Assembly (NCBI GenBank): GCA_037176845.1
Contig: JAYKXP010000009.1
Location: 496,001-560,000, forward strand
Length of the DNA: 64,000 nt
Direction: 5' to 3'
Source: Paramarasmius palmivorus
Lineage: Eukaryota > Basidiomycota > Agaricomycetes > Agaricales > Marasmiaceae
The notes under the pieces are model-generated. The model did no database searches. It had not been told where the DNA came from and saw nothing but the letters and a program-made list of their open reading frames with translations. Shown here piece by piece: positions 55,288-64,000 of this stretch; position 1 is the first letter of the stretch, and every line of letters starts with the position of its first letter. The translations under genes and the position numbers were made by a program.

Positions 55288-55560
55288 GGAGACGCTTTCC
55301 TATTTTGGCATGCAGTTCATTTATTTTCCGGACATCTGATGTCGTGATTGCCGAGAGATGTATCATCGCTTGCAATGGGTTTTTATTCGACAGGGATGCC
55401 GCGACCCGTGAACCCTTTCCCCTCTCCCATCGCCTACTGTTCGTTAGCTAACGGGTCTACAAGACGGCCCTAACGTTCTTTTTTCCCGACATTCATTAAT
55501 TCTTTCTCAAAATACCTGTCTAATCGTTCTCGTCGTCGTCGCGTCCTCTTGCAAAAGTCG

Positions 55561-57405
55561 ATGCACGCATCCCCGAGGGCACACTCTGGCATTCGTCGCA
55601 ATATGAAGCGGGCAGTTGAAGAACGCGAGCCAGCGCTCATCAATCTACCCGTAGACTTGCCATCTATTCCTCTCGTCGACCCATTGTTGAAACCTATTCT
55701 TACTCCTATCATCGATGGACCTCCCCAAGCAACATCGACTACAGCAGCCACTCCACCACCACCACCAACTACTACCTCTGGTACTGGAGACGGAGGAGAA
55801 TCCGGCGGAGACTCTGGTGGAGACTCTGGATCTGGTAATGGTGGAGACTCTGGAGGACAGTCTGGAGGATCGGGTGGGAATGGCAATGGAGGATCTAGTG
55901 AAAGCGGCAGTAATAACGGCGGTCAGTCGAGCAATGGAGGATCCAGTACTGGAGGGTCTGGTGGTGGTCAAACTGGCAGTGGAGGCAACAGCGGAGCTGG
56001 TAGCGGTCCATCCACTGGTAACAGCGGATCCCCTGTGACCGGGAATTCCTCAACCCATCCGTCTTCCACTCACTCGGCCAGCCAATCTGGTAGCACAGCG
56101 TCACCAACAGGCAGCAGGACTTCAGGAAGCCAATCCGAGCGTGTGGGCGACACCCTTGCAGGAACCGGAAGTTCACCTGTTCGCATCGCTCAGCCCACGG
56201 ACAGTTTCGCACCTTCGATAGCTCCAACGGGGACTATTGCAGGACCAAGGGCCAGTGCAACTTCAGTTAGTTCAGGCTCTTCTGCGGGTGGACCTAGTTC
56301 ATCTGGTGGCGGGACAACTTCCACAGGGAATGGCAATGGTGGAGCTGATGGCAGCGACGGAGGTTATAACGGTAATGACACGGGTGCAACCAGCTCTCAT
56401 AAGTTATCAGCAGGTGCGATTGCAGGAATCACGGTGGCCTGTCTACTCGCTTTCCTCTTGCTTCTCATTTTCCTTCTACGACGGCGCCTCATTAGGCGCC
56501 GCAATCAACGCCGAAACCAATGGTATGCCGGCGCTGTTTCCAGCTCTTCCTACAACTTTAACAACAGTCCAGCCACTCCGACCAGTGGCCTGGCATCAGC
56601 TCGTAGCAGTTTTGCGACATCCTACGATATCTCAAGCCCCCCGACTGTAGATCACCATACCCAAGACGTACCTGATGTCCCAGCAGTCCCCTTGCCTCAG
56701 ATGGCAGAAATACGTGATGTACACGGGCCTGGAACGTTCAGTCAAAGGACTTACGAGCACCCCACGTCTCCCAGATCCCCTGCTCCAGCACCAATACTGA
56801 TCAGTGTTCATGATGTAGACCGCCGAAGAGAGTCGAGCAGTAGTATGGGCTCTGACGCTAGCGATCCTTACACCCAGCGACAAGTTGTCTATGCGCCACC
56901 AGATTCCACACTTCTTCCTCCAGAGCCCCTGACTCCGATGTCTGTACGACCATTTTCGCCTACCGAGTCGTTCTCGTTCCCAAAGCCACCTCTGGACAAA
57001 CGCGCAAGCGACCAATGGGGATCAATGACCACCAGGAGACAGAGTAGTACCACCATAACCGCTCAGTCCGCATATTCTGGCGTTGACGACGCTGAGAATC
57101 CTTTCGGTGACCCCACTCCAGAACCAGGGTTTGCAGAGGCTGAAACTATACGCCGGCCTTTCTTACCTTCCCGTGACGACGAGCTTGCCGTCGCCCCTGG
57201 TGACAAGGTCAACGTTCTCCGAGTTTTCGATGACGGCTGGGTGGCCGTCCACAAAATTTCCGAATCTCAGGATATCAAAGGCAAGGGTAAAGCCGCAGAA
57301 GGCGGACCTGGCTTGATCCCTGTAGACTGCCTTCGTGAAGCAGGGCAGAAGCTCCCTGACTTCTTAGCCTCAAAGAGGGTCAGCATGTACAGTCTTAAGG
57401 GTTAA
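55561..57405 (+). CDS. Single-pass membrane protein with Ser/Gly-rich ectodomain and C-terminal SH3 domain
   Basis: A single open exon of 614 residues from the ATG at 55561. The first 280 residues are rich in Ser, Gly, Thr and Asn (GDGGESGGDSGGDSGSG-like repeats), a likely O-glycosylated or disordered stalk. No strong signal peptide is seen, so a type III orientation is possible. A membrane segment (AGAIAGITVACLLAFLLLLI) is followed by a basic stop-transfer RRRLIRRRNQRRNQW. The cytosolic part is Pro/Ser-rich. An SH3 domain closes the chain: FLPSRDDELAVAPGDKVNVL, RVFDDGWVAVHK, then PGLIPVDCLREA. The layout is like fungal Fus1/Sho1-type surface sensors or Mid2-like stalk proteins, though homology to either is not shown. 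It could recruit polyproline partners, such as the Bbc1-like protein in this window, at the cortex; that link is speculation. Confidence 0.82.
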   Translation: MHASPRAHSGIRRNMKRAVEEREPALINLPVDLPSIPLVDPLLKPILTPIIDGPPQATSTTAATPPPPPTTTSGTGDGGESGGDSGGDSGSGNGGDSGGQSGGSGGNGNGGSSESGSNNGGQSSNGGSSTGGSGGGQTGSGGNSGAGSGPSTGNSGSPVTGNSSTHPSSTHSASQSGSTASPTGSRTSGSQSERVGDTLAGTGSSPVRIAQPTDSFAPSIAPTGTIAGPRASATSVSSGSSAGGPSSSGGGTTSTGNGNGGADGSDGGYNGNDTGATSSHKLSAGAIAGITVACLLAFLLLLIFLLRRRLIRRRNQRRNQWYAGAVSSSSYNFNNSPATPTSGLASARSSFATSYDISSPPTVDHHTQDVPDVPAVPLPQMAEIRDVHGPGTFSQRTYEHPTSPRSPAPAPILISVHDVDRRRESSSSMGSDASDPYTQRQVVYAPPDSTLLPPEPLTPMSVRPFSPTESFSFPKPPLDKRASDQWGSMTTRRQSSTTITAQSAYSGVDDAENPFGDPTPEPGFAEAETIRRPFLPSRDDELAVAPGDKVNVLRVFDDGWVAVHKISESQDIKGKGKAAEGGPGLIPVDCLREAGQKLPDFLASKRVSMYSLKG

Positions 57406-58655
57406 TGTGGCCTGAGGTATGTCTCACATCTGCGCATCTTTGCTTGAAGCTCATGGTCTTGCCACAGAAATCCGGTGTCCTTATGTCCCAAGACCCTTAA
57501 CGACCACGGTATTAACGCCGTTCAAACATGACCTTATCTCCCTCGCGGCCCCCTATATCACAACTGTATATACCCTTCAAGGCGGATGACACGCTTCCAT
57601 TCACAACTTTTCACTTCACTCACATTGCTTCAACATTTCTTGCATTCGCCCATCCATGGCTTTTTCGGATTCGCTTATTCAAATCTCCTTTACTCTCGTG
57701 TGTGGATTGGAATCCATTTTTGATGCTTCGTTCCCCTGTACTGTATTTGTACTAGGTTATCGCCCAACCCACTAAACACTGGTGTTTGTAATGTCGCCTA
57801 GTGTCATTCGCTCATTATATGGTAACTTATTTGTGTGTTTAGAGTATCTGTACTTGGACTCGTTGGTATCTGTAATTGAAATACAAATACATTAGAACCC
57901 AAGGAGATACGGCAAGCAAGAGAGGGGTGTTCACACATTAGCCCCTTAAACTGAACGGAGAAGTCAATGAAGACGCGTACTTTCATCTGTTCAGCCTGCT
58001 ATTGTAGTACACGGTGCATCGGCCGCAGTAGGAACTGTCGTAGCCGGAAGATCAGAAGAAAAGCGCATACTCACGGTCCTCGTGGTGTGGGCTCCTCCTC
58101 CCTGCCTTCCCTCAAGAAACGCATGTCGAGGGAGCCTTGACAGCTGCCATACGATCCCCAGACCCGACGCGTGCTATCAATTCAACAACTTTCCCTGCGC
58201 CTAAACCCACGATTCCATGAAGGGATAACACATTGCCACATGTTAGAACACGTCTTTGAGCAGTAAAATGAGAAATTCGCACTCTTCTGGGAGAACGATT
58301 CTATGAAAGTAGCGTCCAAAGGCGGAACATCTGCCTCCACCATTCGGTCTTCCATCTGTAGTTCCAGGTGTACGGTACCCTGATACGGCGACCAGCGCAG
58401 GTTCTCGCCATCTTGAATTCGCCGACGTGGACGTGGACAACATGGACACTACAAATATTCACGTTCACGTCTGACGCAACCACCTTACTCATTATCAAAG
58501 GGGCCAGAAACAGTCGTCTGATGTACCGTTGACTGCAAGATACACATGAGTTACAGTGAAAATACGGCTGTCGTTAAGCGTTCTTACCGCTTTCTGTGAC
58601 TGTACATGTCCATCTTAAGAATTTCGATGCTTCGTCGTTGCGAACAACATCCGAG
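57406..58655. other. Intergenic with protein-like minus-strand fragment
   Basis: The minus strand at about 58110-58240 reads NVLSLHGIVGLGAGKVVELI and then ARVGSGDRMAAVKAPS before a stop. An upstream frame around 58300-58498 reads YTWNYRWKTEWWRQMFRLW. These could be exons of a small gene, but no start or consistent splicing was found. Confidence 0.35.
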
Positions 58656-59226
58656 TTACAGACATCGCTTAATTCGCCTCCTTCTCTTTTCCGTATCATC
58701 CGCGATGGTAAATAATCGTTGGGCTCGTAACCCCCGGAGTTCCTTCACAAAGAGATCTTTTGGATCAAAGATGCTGATCAAGGGGCTGATCATATCGCGA
58801 TGCTTGTATACTCGGAAATCTATGGCAGGGAATCAATAGATGTTCAACAGTTGATTACACGTAGAAGTAGAATCAGAAATCCAACTCACCGGGCCCAGCA
58901 TCATGTTGTTCCAGCTCTCGATGATTGCAATCTGCGTGATCTTCCAGTTCGGTTTGTTGTAGTGGTGAGATGAGTTCGCTTTCGTCGACAAGAGATTCGT
59001 CACTGTCGTCGTTGATTGAGCCGATTCTATCGGGTCGTTCTCTGCCAGCAGAACGTCGTTCAGATTCATTAATGGCGGGAAGAAATAGATGTCTATCTTT
59101 ACCGAAGATATCGCCTGATGGGATCCGCCACTTTGAATGATAGGACGTCGGGAGGATCGACAATTCGTGAACATCTGATACTGGGCACGAATAAGCCGCG
59201 TGTCTACTCATGGATGGGGAAGCCAT
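58656..59226 (-). CDS. Unknown protein, 166 aa, two exons
   Basis: Exon 1 (58890-59226) and exon 2 (58656-58819), joined at a GTGAGT donor and CCATAG acceptor, total 501 bases in frame. The chain starts MASPSMSRHAAYSCPVSDVH and has ILPTSYHSKWRIPSGDIFGK and an acidic stretch (NDDSDESLVDESELISP). It ends with RDMISPLISIFDPKDLFVKE, LRGLRAQRLFTIADDTEKRR and a basic tail. The splice extends a coherent helical C-terminus, which supports the model. Upstream, an AG acceptor just before the ATG codon region (CATCTCAG) suggests there may be a further 5' exon. I do not recognise the family. Confidence 0.5.
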
Positions 59227-60838
59227 TTGTGGTTTCTGAGATGTCAATGAGGTGGAATATGTTAGAAGAAGAATGTGGACATACGCTTTATGTAGAGCTT
59301 AAACGAGGGTTGCGCGTTGACACTGAAAGCATTCCTGAAACTAGAACAATTAAAGGTGACTATTGCCTTGGAGGTGCTCTGATCTTCGACTAATTGAGTG
59401 GACCGTTCGACTCCGAATAGTCAATGATGATCGGATGCCGGATATGTCTCGCGTCCTGGTGGCAAGTCAGTAAGCTCAAGCTGCTGGTGGGTTTAATAGA
59501 TATCTACCTCGGATCCCGTAAAGTCTTTGCTATGAGGAAACTGAATCGTGAGCCAACATTCTATAGCATTGCACAAGCACCTTCGGCTACGAAAGAGTCA
59601 ATAACAACTTTCCTTCCTGACAATCAAAGCACTTACCGTTTGTTGCACTCTGGCGTGTATCAGAAACATCCATGTTCTGAGATTCTCCAGCATCGGTTTC
59701 GCCCATTGTCGCGTATGATAGGCTACCACACTCGCGATGATACGTTCATATCTGCCGAGCAACCCAAGGGCTCCCATAGCGCGTAGCCGGGCTCTGGGGT
59801 TTTGACATCTGGATCTGATGGGAGAAGCATTGTTGCGCAGAGGGTCTTTGAAGTTCTGAACCGAGAAAACGCGTATTTGGAAGGCGAAAGTATAAGTTGA
59901 ACGTATTGCGGGCCTGAACTTATTCCAGTGCCATTAGATAGTGCAGAAGAGAGAAATGAGGACGCACTCTTCAGCCGGCATTCAAGTTTTGTACCACGTC
60001 AATACTCCGGCGAGTAGCCTTACTATCAATTGGGGATCTTGAGGTGTGCCAGCGAACTAGTGAGATTTCTGTGTTTTGAATGTGGGATGAGGTGCTCGGA
60101 CATAGTCATATTCAGTGATGAATTTTTTGACTTCATTCGTTACAAGATGAAGTTTTTGGTGCAATTGGACTGCAAACAACGATCAGTAAAGATACGTTCT
60201 TCAATGAACGCGCCATCTTCTACCTAACAGCATTCCCTCAACATTCAGCCCCGACTACTCCAACCACCCAACGCACCATAGCGTTTTCGGTACTTCAACA
60301 TTCAGGTCCCCCAGTAGAACAGAGTCTGTATCCCCCATGCCTACACAGAATTCAGTGATAGGACAAGAGACTGAAATTTATCACGCACCTACTTTCCTGA
60401 GGACCACAATTTACCTGGCTGATACTCAATTTATACGCATAAACTCGCTTTGCCATTTGGCGGCAACCTGATAACGAAGAGCATCGTTCGGGATTTCATG
60501 ATAGAAAGGCGGAACACAAATGAAGAGTTTTCGGGAAAGTCGAGGTCGTCGCGGATGTGACTGTCGATGATGGTCTGATAGACGCATCACTCAATTACAT
60601 AATGCCATAGGCGTTGTTGGCTTGACGATGCACGGGCCAACGGGCACTGGCAGAAAACGATGCTTTCCGTGGCGATTTCGCCACGGGCCATTGCTAGTAC
60701 TCAATACCTGTGCTTATAAAACATGGCAATGCTCAAGACGACCCTCTTCCCAAAGCAACGCTTAAAGGTGCGCCCAGATCATTGCCCTCCGGTCTCTGTA
60801 CAAACCACCTCGCCATAGAGCTTCCTCAATCCTCAGCC
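59227..60838. other. Intergenic with TATA box at about 60713-60720
   Basis: 1.6 kb with only short frames. A plus-strand frame at 59118-59393 overlaps the unknown minus gene and is taken as its shadow. TTATAAAAC lies about 125 bases before the next ATG. Confidence 0.45.
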
Positions 60839-63060
60839 ATGTTGGCAGAAATGTTTTCGAATGCCTCCCAGTTCACCATTAGCGGCAACCCGACGTTCAA
60901 CAACGTCTCAGGAGACCAAGTCAATCACCAGACAATCAATGCGGAAATTGTCCACCTGAACACTGGCAGTCAGGGAACCATGAGATCTGAATACGAAGAG
61001 GCAAGTGCAAGGATTCGGCCCATGATTTCTCCATCACTAATATCATGGATGCAGTATGAGTATATCAAACAGGGTAACATCCTCTTTTTGAAGAAGGTCC
61101 ACTCTGAGGAAGTACAAGAGTGGGAACTGCGTGATGGGGCATTGGTGGGGCGAGATGTTGAAGCTCGGCGGAACATCTACACCGTCGAGCTGAATGGATC
61201 TACTCCAAAGTTCACTGCCATGACATACGAAGGCAAGAATGCACATACTGTAAGTTCAATGATAGCTATGGGTTCCTTCCGCTCTGAACATGACAATGAA
61301 AGGTATGGAAGGAAGATTTTCGGGCCTTCTCGTGTAACCAGTCAGTATCCTCCAGATTGCCCTCCATGTCGGTTTTCTGAAACCTCCTCCAGAAATCCTG
61401 AGACATTTCAACTGTACGGCATCAACAGGTCTCGAGTACCCGCTTTGATTTTCCATCACGGTGCGCCTGACCCGAATAGTTCATTCTCTTTCAACTCATG
61501 AAATGTACAGAACTTGTACCCCTCGCCAACTTTTACAATGATCGGTCGTTCTGGGTCAGTACGTATATCAGATACCTTGCAGTAAGCGGGAACTTCGCTG
61601 ATCACACCCGTAAATCTGACATCTCTGCTACAGGCGAACATGAGATGTTTTGCTACCAGAATTTGGATGGACACAAGCAGAGGACTGCTTTGCAAGGGGC
61701 CTGATGGTCCGTATGTCCTTTCCCGTTCGAGTGGTGGTGATCTCATGGAAGTACCTTCCACTATTGACATGCTGAACGAAGATACTTGTGTAAGGTACTT
61801 TGGCAGTCACGGATCGAGGACGGATAGGATTATCCTTGATCTGCTCCTTGACCGGCTGAAGGACAAAGAGTGCAAGATTCATTCGTGCATAGGTATTGAT
61901 GATCAAACTCGCAAAATCGTTACATGTGTATTGCTACGGGGTCTCGAGTCCAGCCCTCATACCTGGATGTCCCACCAGTACTTTAATGAACTTCTGCGGT
62001 TTGACGCTGTTTATTGCGGAATCGGGGCTGAGGCATTGCCTGTCGCGCGGCATCGCGGACTTTGGCGCTCACAAACGGACAACAGGTACATTGATGAGAA
62101 GGTTTATCGGTGTGTTACATTCGTTCCATCAGTATTTAGGAAATCCACTGACATCGTCCAGCTTAACGCTCTGGCGACGCAGCTTGACCGATCCAAAACC
62201 ATACGGGATTTTCGATCAATTGGTTTTTGAAATAAATCGGCGGGCTTGGCTATTGCAATTGCCACGAATACACCATAATGTTTCGTTGCAATGTGGCAGA
62301 GACAAATCCCCATATTACTGTATGTGATTTTGAAAAACCCCATCGTTGTCCTGGTTAACCTTGTTCAGATGTAATCAGTCCGTCAGTAACACTTGAGGTA
62401 TCCGGAATTGGGCCCACTATACCTCTCATGGATGCCCACGATATCTATTTCTTCCTTCAATCTCCATCCCGATGCCAGTCTCAGCTGGAATTGGAACACT
62501 GGCAAAAACATACAACATCTTACTGGTCCACTGATCCAACAGGGCAGTCACAATTAACGGAATCCCAATGCAAAGAAATGGGTCTTCCTGTAGCTGCTCA
62601 CGTTGTTTCTCAAATCGAAATCCGCTACACGCTCACTTCGTGTTCACCGGAAATTTGTGCCGCTGTGGACGCTTGGCAACTCGCTCAAGGCTTCGATCCT
62701 ACCACCGCTGATTTTGCAGGACATTTGGGATACCCAGAATTCGAACTTAAGATGAGGTTAGGAGCCACTGAGTCTAACGCTTATACAGTAGAGAACACAG
62801 ATAATGTTTCGGACCGCCAGGAGCCCCAAGGTCAAGACGCAATGGACATGGAGGCCCAGCACTTTTTGCGCTTATCCTCACCGTCCGTTACGGCTAGACC
62901 TAGACCCCAGGCCGCGATAAAAGCCTCCGCGAGAATGAAGAGCGTTGATCCTTGCTCGAGTCAGCAAGGAAAACAGCGCGTAGGGAGAAAGCGGAAGTCG
63001 TCCGAGGGATGTGGTACGGAGAGGGGTCGACAAACTATCAAGAGACGAAAGATACATTGA
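60839..63060 (+). CDS. Agaricomycete-expanded unknown family with N-terminal Gly/Asn motif
   Basis: At least seven exons. The start MLAEMFSNASQFTISGNPTF continues NNVSGDQVNHQTINAEIVHL, a short motif I know from N-termini of many mushroom proteins, including some NACHT (NWD2-like) receptors. Next come SWMQYEYIKQGNILFLKKVH and FTAMTYEGKNAHT, joined to VWKEDFRAFSCNQ, then NPETFQLYGINRSRVPALIF, HHELVPLANFYNDRSFWVST and KGPDGPYVLSRSSGGDLMEV. The C-terminal part has YGIFDQLVFEINRRAWLL, AAVDAWQLAQGFDPTTADFA and GHLGYPEF, then a basic, nuclear-localisation-like tail (GRKRKSSEGCG, IKRRKIH). The intron at about 62104-62138, which restores the frame, would be only about 35 bases, so this point may hide a frameshift. 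Function unknown; no catalytic motif recognised. Confidence 0.68.
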
Positions 63061-63295
63061 ACGTGATACAGCGGCAAACTACCCTGTCAGTCGTATTCCA
63101 GGTGCTACCAAAGTGTACCGTATGTTGGAGAGGTTAGACGAATGGAGATGTAGGCGAGCCGTAAACCTCGCTAGCCTAGGGCACAAGGATTCGTGCCCTT
63201 CGGCGTGGCAGGGCATGTCTATCGTCGATGGGGTGATCGGTACTTTCATTGTCCGGATCTTCCTTACTTACACAAGTCCGTAGTAAACCACTGCA
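63061..63295. other. 3' intergenic between convergent genes
   Basis: Short frame 63011-63283 on the plus strand shows nothing recognisable. Confidence 0.4.
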
Positions 63296-64000
63296 TCAGT
63301 AGAGATACCTAAATCCTCTTCTCCTCGCCATTGCTTCTTCAAAAGTGATACCTTCCAAACGCGCAGCCTCTTCTACTCTTGCTCTGTTCGCCCCTTCCAT
63401 AGCTGCCTTTTCATCTTCGTCGAGTTTACGGTTGTCGCGGATAATCATTTGGCGGATCACTGTGTCGTGGAATTCGTCAGCGAATAGAAGGATAAGAGAC
63501 TGGAAGACACACCTAAAGCTAGAGCTGTACTAAATGCCAACGCAGCCAAAGATATAATCATCGATTGGTGATACCCAGGACCCCAGTCGGACTTCCAAGT
63601 GAATGCTCCGATACTATTGACACCACCAATTCAGGATCAGGCAAGCGTCAAGAGAAAAGGGCTACCCACAGGTTTCCGATATTTCCGCATCCATTCACTA
63701 TCCCAATCGCTGCTGCTCGTTTCCTGTTCACGTTCGTTGTCAACTTTGTATATAAAGGAGCTGCAGAGGGAAACATACGCAGGTGGCCTTGGTAAAATGT
63801 TCGATACCCATACGAGCGTCATCGAAAAACCTAGTGAAGCTTGTCAGTACTTGAATCGGCGCGACCATCTTAATATGAAATGCTCACCGACATATCCACA
63901 AGCCATGAAGAACATAGCTATATATCTCGCCGCTGTATTCATTGTGCTCAAGGCAATAATGAAGCCGAGGATGACGCCCCACCACCAGCCCGCAATGTGA
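63296..64000 (-). CDS. MFS anion:cation symporter (ACS/Dal5-like), C-terminal part, cut by the window edge
   Basis: The minus strand reads the end of a multi-exon transporter: HIAGWWWGVILGFIIALSTM, NTAARYIAMFFMACGYVG, SMTLVWVSNILPRPP, KRAAAIGIVNGCGNIGNL, IGAFTWKSDWGPGYHQSM and IISLAALAFSTALALG. A charged cytosolic tail follows (RQMIIRDNRKLDEDEKAAME, VEEAARLEGITFEEAM, FRYLY, stop at 63296-63298). The WVSNILPRPPA-KRAAAIGIVNG signature belongs to the fungal ACS family, whose members carry allantoate, nicotinate, pantothenate or other organic anions across the plasma membrane. The N-terminal half lies beyond base 64000. Exon joins are approximate. Substrate not assigned. Confidence 0.82.

Noticed and set aside
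59118..59393. 91-codon plus-strand frame with an ATG
   Set aside because: It largely overlaps the two-exon minus-strand gene, whose splice gives a longer coherent protein. It was treated as a shadow, though not excluded.

Overview
The window looks like nuclear DNA of an agaricomycete (Basidiomycota), most likely an Agaricales-type fungus. Genes are broken by many 45-65 base GT-AG introns, several exons are tiny (15, 16, 19 and 36 nt), several promoters carry TATA boxes, and the families are typical of mushrooms: F-box proteins ending in GPFWL, MLKL-NTD-like helical proteins, alpha-carbonic anhydrases, an Ure2/GTT-like glutathione transferase and many lineage-specific unknowns. I saw no tRNA, rRNA, CRISPR array or bacterial-type operon. 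Exon models were made by hand from splice motifs and reading-frame continuity.

Left part (1-26 kb) is rearranged and rich in duplications. It opens with the first exon of a glutathione transferase running off the left edge. Then come a secreted alpha-carbonic anhydrase (+), a divergent pair of unknown genes, and a tandem pair of unknown 341-aa genes. These are followed by a decayed F-box fragment, an MLKL-NTD-like gene (+) and an intact F-box gene (+). A 4.4 kb stretch with degenerate direct repeats follows, and then a DOG1/GPP-type HAD phosphatase. From 20 to 25.5 kb a second set lies on the minus strand: a second carbonic anhydrase, an F-box relic, and a longer MLKL-NTD-like gene carrying two copies of the domain. 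Copies on opposite strands indicate inverted segmental duplication, and the 1.53 kb tandem unit at 5.5-8.5 kb has a breakpoint inside the F-box fragment.

Middle part (26.8-45.2 kb) is ordinary and gene-dense: an unknown gene divergent from a Bbc1/Aim3 actin-patch regulator, an O-methyltransferase, an NCS1 nucleobase-type permease, and an RRM + YTH m6A-reader-like protein. A perfect 34-base inverted repeat lies between the unknown gene and Bbc1.

Right part (45.2-64 kb) starts with a 4.3 kb gene-poor gap. Then come a small unknown gene, an MFS sugar porter with a GC-AG intron, a single-pass membrane protein with a C-terminal SH3 domain, an unknown minus-strand gene, and an Agaricales-expanded unknown family with a Gly/Asn-rich N-terminal motif. 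The right edge cuts an ACS-type MFS anion transporter. The most interesting thread is the pair of MLKL-NTD-like proteins with their F-box neighbours, which resembles the fast-turnover self-recognition and cell-death repertoires of mushrooms. That functional link is inference.
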